Of a stretch of 64,000 nt of DNA, positions 25,212 through 33,541 are shown in pieces. Position 1 is the first letter of the stretch; each line of letters starts with the position of its first letter. Source of the DNA: DASXAI01 sp963728985 (GTDB taxonomy: Bacteria; Actinomycetota; Acidimicrobiia; Acidimicrobiales; Ilumatobacteraceae); assembly GCA_963728985.1 (NCBI GenBank), contig CAVSME010000006.1:310001-374000 (forward strand), read 5' to 3'. The position numbers and the translations under genes were made by a program. The notes below the pieces were generated by a model. It saw only the letters and a program-made list of their open reading frames with translations. It was not told the origin of the DNA and did not search any database.

Positions 25212-27647
25212 CTAAAGGACCACCTCAGCGGCGCGGAGCGCCTCGATCTCCTGCGGGGACAGACCGAGCAGCCGCTGCAGGACCTCGTCGGTGTCGACGC
25301 CGAGCATTGGCGCGGCGTGGGCGACGGCGCACGGCGTGCCGGACATCGTCCACGGGATGCCGGCATGGATGCGGCGGCCGACGGCAGGGTGCTCGAGCTG
25401 CACCAGGTAGCCCCGCTCGGTGAGGTGGGGGTCCTCGGCCAGATCCCGGTTGCTCATGGACGGGAACGCGGCGACACCGGCCTGCTGCAGGGTCTCGGCC
25501 GCATCCCACCGGTCACGCGTGCTCGTCCAGGCGGTGATGATCTCGTCGAGTGCGGTCTCGTTCTGCTTGCGCAGCTCGGCGCTCGCGAACCACGCGTCGG
25601 TGACCAGCGCCGGTTGCCCGATGGCATGGCACAGCGCCCGCCACTCGTCTTCGGTCCCGACCACGATCGAGACCCACTTGTCATCGTCGCCGAGTGACTT
25701 GTAGGTCTCGTGCGGCGCCATGAGGCGGTCGTGGTTGCCCTTGCGCGCCGGCTCGCGCTGGTGCATGTCCCACTCGAGCAGTCCTTCGGCCATGTGGGCG
25801 AGCACGGCTTCCCACTGGGACTGATCGATGTACTGACCTTCGCCCGTCATGTCTCGGTGCACGAGAGCGACGAGGACGGCGTACGCCCCCATCAACCCGG
25901 CGTTCGGGTCGGGGTAGGAAACGCCCGTCTCGGCCGGCTCGCCACCTTCGTAGCCCGTGAGTCCGAACAGCCCTGACAGCGCTGACGCCGGCGGCCCGTA
26001 GCCGAGGAAGGACCGGAACGGGCCGGTCTGGCCGTAACCGGACATCGAGATCTGGATGATGTCGGGCTTGATCGTGCGCAACGTCTCGTAGCCCAGGCCC
26101 AGCTTGTCGGTCACGCCGGCGGAGAAGTTGTCCGTCACGACGTCGCACTGCTTGACCAGCTCGTAGGCGAGCTCGACCGCCTCGCGCTTGCGCAGGTTCA
26201 GCAGGATGCTGCGCTTGCCCTGGTTGTACTGGTTGAAGTACCCGGCGCGGCCTGGTCCCGGCTCGTCGTCGGCGAAGGGCGGGATCACCCGGGTCACGCA
26301 CGGCGTGCGCGCCGTGGTCTCGATCCGGATCACCTCGGCGCCGAGGTGGGCCAGGTTCTGCGTGCAGAACGGACCCGCCCAGACCTGCGTCAGGTCGAGG
26401 ATGCGCACGCCGTCGAGCGGCCGTTGCCCCGCTTCACCGACAATGTGTCCGGGTGCCGCCGGGGCAACGCCGTCCCACGGATCACGGCCGACCTCGTCGG
26501 TGTGCTGGCCGACGCGCGGCGCCGGTCGCCGGAGCGACCACTGGATTGTGCTGTACTGCGACGGCGCACCTGGGAGTCGGAGGTGCCCGACGCCCGGCTG
26601 CTCGAAGTCGACGAAGTACTTGCGGTCGCGCAGGTGCTCGTTCTCGTAGAGCTGGCGCATGCTGTTGACCGGTGCGAACGGGATCCGGTTGCCCTGCGCT
26701 TCGCGATAGAGGTCGTCCACCTTCCAGGCACCGAGCCAGTCGTCCATGAAGAGCTTCAGCGCGTCCAGGTTCGTCCCCCGCACGAGGCGGTCGGCGAAGA
26801 TCTCTTCGCTCGCCCACTCGGGGTTGCCCATGAGCGCGACGAGGCGCTGCCACTGCTCCTCCTCGACGGCCAGCGCGAAGATCTTCCCGTCCACGCAGTC
26901 GGTGATGAACCACGGACCGAGGGCGCGGGAGCCGAGACGCGACGTCTCGCGCCCGGCGTACGTCCAGTGCATGAGGTTCATCTCGAGCATCGCCGCCACG
27001 GCCTCCTGCTCGGACACGTCGACCGCTTGGCCGCGGCCCGTTCGCAGCCGATGCCGATACGCGGCCAGTGAGGTGAGGGCGGCGTACCCGGCGGCGTGGA
27101 AGTCGCACTGGGCACCGAACGGCTTCAGTGGCGGCAGCTCGGGGAAGGGCGACGCGCCGGGAGCCAGGAACGCCCACCCGCCGGCGTTCGACGCCGTCAG
27201 CTCGTAGCCGCGCCAGTGGGCGCGAGGGCCACGGTCGCCGAACATCGAGATCGACGTCACGACCAGCTGCGGGAAGCGGCGGGACAGCTCGCTGCTGTCG
27301 AGGCCGGACGCCGGCCGATCCGCGGGCGCAACGTTGTGGACGAGCACGTCGGCATCGGCGAGGAGGGTGCCGAGGTGTTCCTGCCCGGCGGTGGTCGTGA
27401 GGTCGGCCACCGTGGAGCGCTTGTTCGTGTTGAGGTAGACGAACAGGCCGCTCGCTTCCGGATCGGGTCGATCGTCGGGGAACGGTCCTCGCGCCCGGGT
27501 GGAGTCGCCCTGCGGCGGCTCGACCTTGATCACCTCGGCGCCGACATCAGCCAGCAACTTCGTGGCGTAAGCGGCGGACACACCGGACCCGCACTCCACC
27601 ACCCGAAGCCGATGCCGATCCTGCCCTGCCGACGGTTGGGAGCTCAT
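25212..27647 (-). CDS. Double-domain CaiB/BaiF (family III) CoA-transferase
   Basis: 811 residues, about twice the usual 400, from two tandem CaiB domains. The first begins LRVVECGSGVSAAYATKLLA and has AEVIKVEPPQGDSTR. The second begins RILDLTQVWAGPFCTQNLA and has AEVIRIETTARTP, TDNFSAGVTDKLGLGYE and IIQISMSGYGQTGPF. Family III enzymes swap CoA between carboxylic acids, such as carnitine, formate/oxalate or bile-acid types. The fused form would hold both halves of the normally interlocked dimer in one chain. It is 63 bp divergent from the helicase gene and upstream of the amidohydrolase. Confidence 0.87.
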   Translation of the reverse strand: MSSQPSAGQDRHRLRVVECGSGVSAAYATKLLADVGAEVIKVEPPQGDSTRARGPFPDDRPDPEASGLFVYLNTNKRSTVADLTTTAGQEHLGTLLADADVLVHNVAPADRPASGLDSSELSRRFPQLVVTSISMFGDRGPRAHWRGYELTASNAGGWAFLAPGASPFPELPPLKPFGAQCDFHAAGYAALTSLAAYRHRLRTGRGQAVDVSEQEAVAAMLEMNLMHWTYAGRETSRLGSRALGPWFITDCVDGKIFALAVEEEQWQRLVALMGNPEWASEEIFADRLVRGTNLDALKLFMDDWLGAWKVDDLYREAQGNRIPFAPVNSMRQLYENEHLRDRKYFVDFEQPGVGHLRLPGAPSQYSTIQWSLRRPAPRVGQHTDEVGRDPWDGVAPAAPGHIVGEAGQRPLDGVRILDLTQVWAGPFCTQNLAHLGAEVIRIETTARTPCVTRVIPPFADDEPGPGRAGYFNQYNQGKRSILLNLRKREAVELAYELVKQCDVVTDNFSAGVTDKLGLGYETLRTIKPDIIQISMSGYGQTGPFRSFLGYGPPASALSGLFGLTGYEGGEPAETGVSYPDPNAGLMGAYAVLVALVHRDMTGEGQYIDQSQWEAVLAHMAEGLLEWDMHQREPARKGNHDRLMAPHETYKSLGDDDKWVSIVVGTEDEWRALCHAIGQPALVTDAWFASAELRKQNETALDEIITAWTSTRDRWDAAETLQQAGVAAFPSMSNRDLAEDPHLTERGYLVQLEHPAVGRRIHAGIPWTMSGTPCAVAHAAPMLGVDTDEVLQRLLGLSPQEIEALRAAEVVL

Positions 27648-27703
27648 GCGCGCACATTAAGACCATCGGGGTTCCCCGATTCCAGACGGGAGCCGACTAG
27701 TGT

Positions 27704-27717
27704 CGAACACATGTTCG
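27704..27717. promoter_or_regulatory. LexA (SOS) box overlapping the helicase start codon
   Basis: CGAACACATGTTCG matches the Gram-positive/actinobacterial SOS consensus CGAACRNRYGTTCG at every position. The ATG of the helicase (27711) is the centre of the box. LexA bound here would block initiation directly. Overlap with the start codon suggests a leaderless or very short 5' leader transcript. Confidence 0.85.
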
Positions 27718-29750
27718 TCGATGTGGTGTCGGGGCTCACGGAGGCTCAGCTCCGGGCCGTCGGTCATGGTGACGAGCCGCTCGTCGTGATCGCCGGTGCC
27801 GGCTCGGGGAAGACGCGAACGGTCGTGGCCCGCGTCGACGCCTTGCTCCAGCGGGGCGTCGCGCCGGAGCGGTTGTGCCTGCTCACGTTCTCGCGGCGGG
27901 CCGCGGCGGAGATGCTCGGCCGTCTGGGCCCGGCCGGGGCACGGGTGTGGGGCGGGACGTTCCACGCGGTGGGCGCTCGCTTCTTGCGCGTCCATGGCCG
28001 CGCTGTCGGCCTCGATCCGAGCTTCACGGTGCTCGACGCCGCCGACTCGGTCGAGCTGATGGGCCTGGTGCGCACCGAGGGCGGCTTCGCCGCCGAGGCC
28101 CGCAGTGGCGGGCGGCGGTTCCCATCGGCCGAGACGCTGGTGGCGATCGCCAGCCGCAGCGTGAACGCGCAGGAGCGGTTGCCCGACACCGTGCGCCAGC
28201 GGTTCCCCTGGTGCGGCGACCACCTCGAGGAGCTCCGTCGTTGCCTGGTGGGCTACACGGAGCGCAAGCGGGCCCGGCACCTGCTCGATCTGGACGACCT
28301 GTTGCTGTTCTGGCGGGCGCTGCTGCGGCACGAGGCGTCAGCGGGCGCGACGTTCGACGCCGTGCTCGTCGACGAGTACCAGGACACGTGCGTGCTGCAG
28401 GCCGACATCGTCGACGCGTTGTGCCCGGACGGGCGTGGTCTGACCGTGGTCGGCGACGATGCCCAGGCCATCTATGGCTTCCGCGCCGCCACGCCGCGCA
28501 ACATCTTGGACTTCGCCGTCCGGTACCCGGCGGCAACGGTGGTGCGCCTGGAGGCCAACCACCGATCCACCCCGGAGATCGTCGCCGTCGCCAACGCCGT
28601 CATGGCCGCCGCCGCCGCCGGACACTCGTCGGGCAACGTGCTGGTGTCGACTCGCCCCGCCGGCCGGCGGCCGGTGCTGCGAACGTGCGGCGACGAGAGC
28701 GATGAGGCGGCGTCGGTGGCCGACCGGGTGCTGCAGCACCGCGATGAAGGGATCGATCTGCGCCAGCAGGCCGTGTTGTTCCGCGCTGCGTGGCACGCCG
28801 ACCTGCTGGAGCTGGAGTTGGCCCGCCGTGACATCCCTTACGTGAAGTACGGGGGCCTGCGCTTCCTCGAAGCCGCCCACGTGAAGGACCTCATCGCCTT
28901 GCTCCGGATCCTCGAGAACCCATGGGACGAGCTGGCCTGGGGACGGGCGTGGCGGCTCCTCGACGGCGTCGGCCCCGCCACGGCGGCCCGGCTGACCGAT
29001 CAGCTCGGTGTCCGCGCCGGCGGTGACGTCGGCGCCCCGACGCCACTGGCCCAGCTCCTGGCTGCGGCCCCCGTCGTGCCTGCCGGTGTGGTCGGCGCCA
29101 TCGACGAGCTGCGGGCGGCGCTGGCGGCGTGCGCGGCCGCGCCGCCCGCTCCCGGCCCGCAGGTGGCGCGGTTGCGGGAGTTCCTGGACCCCGTCGTGCG
29201 GCGCCGCTACGACCATGCGGAGGCGCGCCTGGCCGACCTCGAACAGGTCGAGGCCGCCGCCGCCGGCTATCCGTCGCGTGGACAGCTCCTCACCGACCTC
29301 GTGCTCGACCCGCCCTCGTCGACGTCCGAGCTCGCCGGCCCGCCGTCACTCGACGACGACTGGCTCACGCTGTCCACGGTCCACTCGGCCAAGGGCGGCG
29401 AGTGGGACGTCGTGCACGTCATCCACGCGTCCGATGGCTGCCTCCCGTCGGACATGGCGACCGGGTCAGTCGAGGAGCTGGAGGAGGAGCGGCGCCTGCT
29501 CTACGTCGCTTGCACCCGCGCCCGGACAGCGCTTGAGGTGTCATGGCCGCTGCGCTACCACCACAACCGCCGCCACCCGACCGACACCCACAGCTGGTCG
29601 CAGCGGTGTCGCTTCCTCACGCCCGGCGTGCGTGAGCTCATGCACGCCGAGACCACCGTCGCCGCCGAGGCCTCCCCGCCCACGCCGGCCCGCTTGAACG
29701 GCGCGGCGACGGCGGCGGTCGACGCGCTGCTCAGCGACCTCTGGACGTGA
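27711..29750 (+). CDS. UvrD/PcrA-family superfamily 1 DNA helicase
   Basis: 679 residues. All SF1 motifs are visible: Q motif (LTEAQLRAV), Walker A GAGSGKT (29-35), Ia LTFSRRAAAEM, II VLVDEYQDTC, III VVGDDAQAIYGFR, IV LEANHRST, V STVHSAKGGEWDVVHVI and VI EEERRLLYVACTRAR. It unwinds DNA 3'-5' in repair or replication conflict. Size and motifs are PcrA/UvrD-like; the short accessory domains mean it is probably not the housekeeping UvrD. The perfect LexA box over its start codon predicts DNA-damage induction. Confidence 0.9.
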   Translation: MFVDVVSGLTEAQLRAVGHGDEPLVVIAGAGSGKTRTVVARVDALLQRGVAPERLCLLTFSRRAAAEMLGRLGPAGARVWGGTFHAVGARFLRVHGRAVGLDPSFTVLDAADSVELMGLVRTEGGFAAEARSGGRRFPSAETLVAIASRSVNAQERLPDTVRQRFPWCGDHLEELRRCLVGYTERKRARHLLDLDDLLLFWRALLRHEASAGATFDAVLVDEYQDTCVLQADIVDALCPDGRGLTVVGDDAQAIYGFRAATPRNILDFAVRYPAATVVRLEANHRSTPEIVAVANAVMAAAAAGHSSGNVLVSTRPAGRRPVLRTCGDESDEAASVADRVLQHRDEGIDLRQQAVLFRAAWHADLLELELARRDIPYVKYGGLRFLEAAHVKDLIALLRILENPWDELAWGRAWRLLDGVGPATAARLTDQLGVRAGGDVGAPTPLAQLLAAAPVVPAGVVGAIDELRAALAACAAAPPAPGPQVARLREFLDPVVRRRYDHAEARLADLEQVEAAAAGYPSRGQLLTDLVLDPPSSTSELAGPPSLDDDWLTLSTVHSAKGGEWDVVHVIHASDGCLPSDMATGSVEELEEERRLLYVACTRARTALEVSWPLRYHHNRRHPTDTHSWSQRCRFLTPGVRELMHAETTVAAEASPPTPARLNGAATAAVDALLSDLWT

Positions 29751-29764
29751 GTCTGCCCGGCGTC

Positions 29765-29812
29765 GTTCTCGGCGTGATCCGTCTCACCGGTGAGACGCAG
29801 GACTCCCAGAAG
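29765..29812. repeat. Intergenic palindromic repeat, copy 1 (between convergent genes)
   Basis: Left arm TTCTCGGCGTGATCCGTCTC and right-arm complement TTCTGGGAGTCCTGCGTCTC flank a CACCGGTG centre. Closely related palindromes occur at 45228-45276 and 50564-50611. Between the helicase and LLM genes, which converge here, it could act as a bidirectional terminator. Confidence 0.65.
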
Positions 29813-29820
29813 CAACCGAT

Positions 29821-30852
29821 TCAGGCGAGGGCAGGCGCGACCTCGCGGGCGAAGAGCTCCAGCGACCGGCGGGTGCGGGCCGGGTCCATGCCCGGTAGCA
29901 CGCCCAGCCCGAAGTGGGTGGTGCGCACCCGCCCCGCGGCGGCCGAGAGCTGGCCGGCCACGGTGGCCGGCGAGCCGAAGACGGGCACGAACAGCGTCGG
30001 CTTCGACGTGCGCAGCTCGTCGACCGGGGGGATGGTGAGGTTCTCCACCCGGTTGCCCGGATCGTCGGCTTCGCCGATCCAGCCGGCGTACACCTCGAGC
30101 AGGTGGCGGAAGTGCGGTGCCGCCTCGGCCCACGCCTCGTCGTCAGTGGCGGCGATGTAGGTCCAGTGGAGCTGCAGCACCTTGGCGTCGTCGAGGTCGT
30201 AGCCGGCTGCGGCCCGGGCCTCCTCGTACTCGGCCTGGAGGCGGCGGTTGGTCAGGCCGAGGAGGTTGGCGCCGCGCCGCCCGGCCCGCCGCACACCGGA
30301 GATGCTGGTGGCGCCGATCCACAGTGGCGGGGCGGGCTGCTGCACCGGGCGAGGCGACAGGCGCGCCTGATCCACGTGGTAGTGCGTGCCCTCGTAGGAG
30401 AACGTGTCGGTGGTCCACATGCCCTCGAGCACGTCGAGGCCTTCGCGGAAGCGGCCGAGACGATCAGCCCGGTCGATGCCGTAGCCGGTGAACTCGTGGC
30501 GGGCGTACCCCTGGCCGAGCCCGACATCGATGCGGCCGTTCGACAGCACGTCCAGCGTGGCGATGTCCTCGGCGAGGCTCACCGCGTTGTGCAACGGGAG
30601 CAGCAGGAGGTTGAAGCCGATCCGCACCCGTTCGGTCCGGGCGGCGATGGCGGCCGCCAGGGGGACGATCGACGGCGAGTAGCCATCATCGGCGAAGTGG
30701 TGTTCGGTCAGCCAGATCGTGTCGTAGCCGAGCGCCTCGGCGTGCTCGATGAGCGCCAGCTCGTCGCGGTACACATCGGGGAACGGTCGGCGCCAGGCCG
30801 CCGGGTTGCGAAAGCTGAACATCACGCCGACGTCGAGCGTGGTCCCCTGCAT
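29821..30852 (-). CDS. LLM-class flavin-dependent oxidoreductase
   Basis: 343 residues starting MQGTTLDVGVMFSF at 30852; longer in-frame starts up to 30981 add non-conserved residues. Family features are YDTIWLTEHHFADDGYSPS, RIGFNLLLLPLHNAVSLAED, GRIDVGLGQGYARHEFTGY and PPLWIGATS. FMNH2- or F420-dependent monooxygenase/reductase; substrate unknown. Its end faces the palindromic repeat at 29765 and its start faces the membrane-protein gene at 30926. Confidence 0.85.
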   Translation of the reverse strand: MQGTTLDVGVMFSFRNPAAWRRPFPDVYRDELALIEHAEALGYDTIWLTEHHFADDGYSPSIVPLAAAIAARTERVRIGFNLLLLPLHNAVSLAEDIATLDVLSNGRIDVGLGQGYARHEFTGYGIDRADRLGRFREGLDVLEGMWTTDTFSYEGTHYHVDQARLSPRPVQQPAPPLWIGATSISGVRRAGRRGANLLGLTNRRLQAEYEEARAAAGYDLDDAKVLQLHWTYIAATDDEAWAEAAPHFRHLLEVYAGWIGEADDPGNRVENLTIPPVDELRTSKPTLFVPVFGSPATVAGQLSAAAGRVRTTHFGLGVLPGMDPARTRRSLELFAREVAPALA

Positions 30853-30925
30853 CGGGGCGACGGTAGCAGTCGCCAATTCGGACGGCAGGATCGGCGGGAC
30901 GGCCGACACGCTTACAGTCCGGGGG

Positions 30926-31438
30926 ATGGGAGTCGTGTCGAATGCCGTGCGCGGTGCCATCGCTGGCGCCATCGCGACCACCGCGATGGACCTCGTGTTG
31001 TTCCGCCGCTACCGGGCCGAGGGCGGCGAGAGTGAGGTGCGCACCTGGGAGTTCTCGACGAGCGCGACCGACTTCGGCGAGGACGCGCCGGCCCCCGCCC
31101 GGGTGGGCAAGCGCATCGCCGACACTGTCGGGATCACCCTCGACGACACCGCCGTCGCGCCGACCAACAACGTCGTCCACTGGATGACCGGCGTCGGCTG
31201 GGGGAAGGTCGCCGGCCTCGCAGTGGGGATCCTGCCGGTGCCGCCACTTGTCGTCGGCGTGGGCACCGGCGTGACGGCGTGGGGTACGTCGTACGCCCTG
31301 CTCGGTGCGGCCGGCATCTACAAGCCGATCACGGCGTACGACGCGAAGACGCTGTGGAAGGACCTCAGCGCCCACCTCGTCTACGGCGCGACGCTCGGCA
31401 TCGTGCTGACGGTCCTCAAGCGTGGCGGTCGCCGCTGA
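30926..31438 (+). CDS. Hypothetical membrane protein
   Basis: 170 residues from the ATG at 30926. It has an N-terminal hydrophobic segment (VRGAIAGAIATTAMDLVLF) and further hydrophobic stretches around VAGLAVGILPVPPLVVGVGT, GTSYALLGAAG and AHLVYGATLGIVLTVL. This suggests three or four helices with a charged, probably cytoplasmic loop between helices 1 and 2. I recognise no named family. It runs directly into a glyoxalase remnant at 31441. Confidence 0.6.
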   Translation: MGVVSNAVRGAIAGAIATTAMDLVLFRRYRAEGGESEVRTWEFSTSATDFGEDAPAPARVGKRIADTVGITLDDTAVAPTNNVVHWMTGVGWGKVAGLAVGILPVPPLVVGVGTGVTAWGTSYALLGAAGIYKPITAYDAKTLWKDLSAHLVYGATLGIVLTVLKRGGRR

Positions 31439-31440
31439 CC

Positions 31441-31518
31441 AAGGCGAAGTCGGTCGAGAACCGGGTGCACCTCGATCTCCACGTGGGGGAGGAGGGCAAC
31501 GAGTTCTGCGTGTCCTAG
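31441..31518 (+). pseudogene. Remnant of a VOC/glyoxalase-like gene
   Basis: The 25 codons read KAKSVENRVHLDLHV then GEEGNEFCVS and a stop. The first half is the KNRVHLDL strand and the second the terminal EGNEFCV strand of glyoxalase-like domains, which are normally ~40 residues apart. An internal deletion has joined them and the 5' part is gone, abutting the preceding membrane-protein gene. Confidence 0.6.
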
Positions 31519-31653
31519 CGAACCTCCGGCCGTTTCCCCAGCTGAGGGGGTGCGTCTGACACAGGTGGGTCAGGTGGGGTAGTTCGGGTGGGTGGGTGGG
31601 AGATGGGCCGTGCTCGTCTCGTTGGTCACGGCTGGTGGGCGCACGCTCACGGT

Positions 31654-32262
31654 ATGACCACGACGCGCCGTCTTCGCCGCTTCCTCGCTGGTGCCGCTCT
31701 CACCATCGTCCCCGCCGTCGCCGTTGCCCTGGGCACCGGCTCGGCGTCGGCCTCGGTCGCCACCGACGGCGCCGAAGTGCAACTGCTGTCGATGCTCAAC
31801 TCGGCCCGTCAGGGCGCCGGGCTGGCTCCCCTGGCCGCCGATCCCGCCATCGCCCAGGTCGCTCGTACGTGGTCGGGGCACATGGTCGGTGTCCATGGCC
31901 GTACTGGTGATCCGGTCGTCAACCCGGCGGCGCCCACCGATTGCGAGCAGAGCTCGTTGTGCCACAACCCCGACCTGGGCACCGCCGTTGGTGGTCTGGT
32001 GCCGGGGTGGACGCGCATCGGGGAGAACATCGGCGTCGGTGGGGACGTGACCACGGTCAACGCCGCGTTGTTGGCGTCGCCTGGTCACTTCGCCAACATC
32101 ATGGGTGACTACAACCGGGTCGGGATCGGCGTGGCCGTCGAAGGCACCCGCATCTGGGCCACGTTCGACTTCGCCAACGCCCCCGGCACCCCCACCCCCG
32201 CCGCCCCCGTCGCCGGGCCGGTCCCGACCGTGTCGGAACGAACGGCCGCTTCCACGCCGTGA
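31654..32262 (+). CDS. Secreted CAP (CAP/SCP/PR1)-domain protein, frame broken at its 3' end
   Basis: 202 residues. Signal peptide: FLAGAALTIVPAVAVALG with a SASAS cleavage region. The CAP domain keeps the usual residues: LLSMLNSARQGAGLAPL, His in TWSGHM, Glu in RIGENIGVG and His in ASPGHFANIMG. Such domains occur in secreted actinobacterial proteins of uncertain activity. The frame stops at 32262, but removing one G loss near 32235-32245 and one extra C in 32264-32268 restores reading into the repeat modules at 32263-33278. The intact gene was one secreted multidomain protein. Confidence 0.75.
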   Translation: MTTTRRLRRFLAGAALTIVPAVAVALGTGSASASVATDGAEVQLLSMLNSARQGAGLAPLAADPAIAQVARTWSGHMVGVHGRTGDPVVNPAAPTDCEQSSLCHNPDLGTAVGGLVPGWTRIGENIGVGGDVTTVNAALLASPGHFANIMGDYNRVGIGVAVEGTRIWATFDFANAPGTPTPAAPVAGPVPTVSERTAASTP

Positions 32263-33278
32263 GCCCCCGGTCGCATCGCCGACACCCGCACCGGTCACGG
32301 TCTCGTGCCCGCCGGCGGCGTGCTGCAGGTCCCGGCGGCGGGCGTGCCCACCGATGCCACCGGCGTCGTGGTGAACCTGACCGCCGTCGCCGCCCAGTCG
32401 GCCGGCTACCTCACCGCCTACCCCTGCGGCGCCGCCGCCCCCACCGCCTCCAACCTCAACGTCACCGCCGGCGAGACCCGCGCCAACCAGGCCGCCGTCG
32501 CCCTCGACGCCACCCACACGGTCTGCGTGTTCTCCTCGGCCACGACCGACGTCGTCGTCGACCTGGCCGGCTGGTACGCCCCCACCGGTGACGCCTACCA
32601 GGCCCAGTCGCCGGCCCGGGTGTTCGACAGCCGCAGCGCCGGTGGCCCCGCCACCAACTTCACCGTCCCGGTGCACCGGCGGCTCGGCCGTCACCATGAA
32701 CATCACGGTCACCAACCCCGCCGCCTCCGGCTTACCTCACCGCCTACCCGTGCGGCATGGACGCCCCCGTCGTGTCGAACGTCAACTTCACCGCCGGCCA
32801 GACGATCGCCAACCTCGCCACCGTCCAGGTCGGCACCAACAACTCGATCTGCCTGTCGTCGCCGGTGCCCACCAACGTCATCGTCGATCTCGCCGGCACC
32901 TTCGCCGCCAAGGGCGCCACGTTCACCAGCGCCGTCACCACCCGCCTCCTCGACACCCGCAACGGCCTCGGCGGCCACAACGGCCCCGTCGCCGGCGGCG
33001 AGACCGTCGAGCTGCAGGTCGCCGGCAGCCGAGGCATCCCGGCCGGCGCCACCAGCGCCGTCGTCAACCTCACCGCCACGGGTACCGCCGCCGCCGGCTA
33101 CGTGACCGCCTACCCCTGCGACCAGGCCGCCCCCACCGCCTCCAACGTCAACTTCGACGGCGGGGCCACCGCCGCCAACCTCGCCACGGTCCGCCTCTCC
33201 GCCAGCGGCACCCTCTGCCTGGCCACCAACGCCAGCACCCACCTGATCGCCGACATCGCCGGCTGGTACACCAACTGA
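32263..33278 (+). pseudogene. Frameshifted C-terminal repeat modules of the CAP-domain secreted protein
   Basis: Three modules of ~110 residues each follow the pattern GRIADTRTG, VVNLTAV, AGYLTAYPCG, PTASNLN, VCVFSSATTDVVVDLAGW. The last ends IADIAGWYTN and a stop. These secreted beta modules are common in Acidimicrobiia surface proteins. Two further single-base insertions break the frame: an extra C at ~32676 (CACCGG) and an extra T at ~32732 (GGCTTACC). With four one-base changes corrected, 31654-33278 would be one open gene of ~540 codons. Confidence 0.7.
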
Positions 33279-33378
33279 TCGGCCGTATCTTCGTCGCCGC
33301 CTCCGCTGACGCTTCGGCTTGCTCCTGACTCGCTGCGCTTCGAACGATCCGGAGGCCATCGGGACGGCGCCGCACTGC

Positions 33379-33419
33379 GGCGCCAGTTCCGCGTTCTGGC
33401 CCGCCGCGCTCAGAACGCG
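33379..33419. repeat. GGCGCC-AGTTCCGCGTTCT repeat with hairpin, copy 1
   Basis: GGCGCCAGTTCCGCGTTCT (33379-33397) recurs almost exactly at 40860-40880 with two extra Cs. Here it continues into a perfect 9-bp hairpin, CGCGTTCTG (33390-33398) with CAGAACGCG (33411-33419) around a 12-nt loop. It sits in non-coding DNA after the CAP gene. Confidence 0.5.
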
Positions 33420-33470
33420 CAAAGAAGCGTGAGCGCGGCGCCAAGAACGCGTTAAGGCCCTTCTCAGGCC

Positions 33471-33527
33471 CCGCGCTACTTCATCACGGAGCCAGGCATG
33501 GGCTACCGGTTCGAACCCGACCGCTGA
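33471..33527 (+). pseudogene. C-terminal remnant of an OmpR/KdpE-type response regulator
   Basis: Eighteen codons read PRYFITEPGMGYRFEPDR then a stop. This is the last beta hairpin of a winged-helix output domain, as in KdpE-like proteins. Nothing upstream continues the domain, so only the tail survives. It is too short for certainty but the match to the family's ending is close. Confidence 0.5.
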
Positions 33528-33541
33528 CGGTTAGAGCACCC

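Noticed and set aside
33500..33527. A GGTTCGAACCC stretch resembling a tRNA T-arm
   Set aside because: Only three stem pairs form, and there is no acceptor, D-arm or anticodon arm. The same bases are explained by a response-regulator tail (GYRFEPDR).
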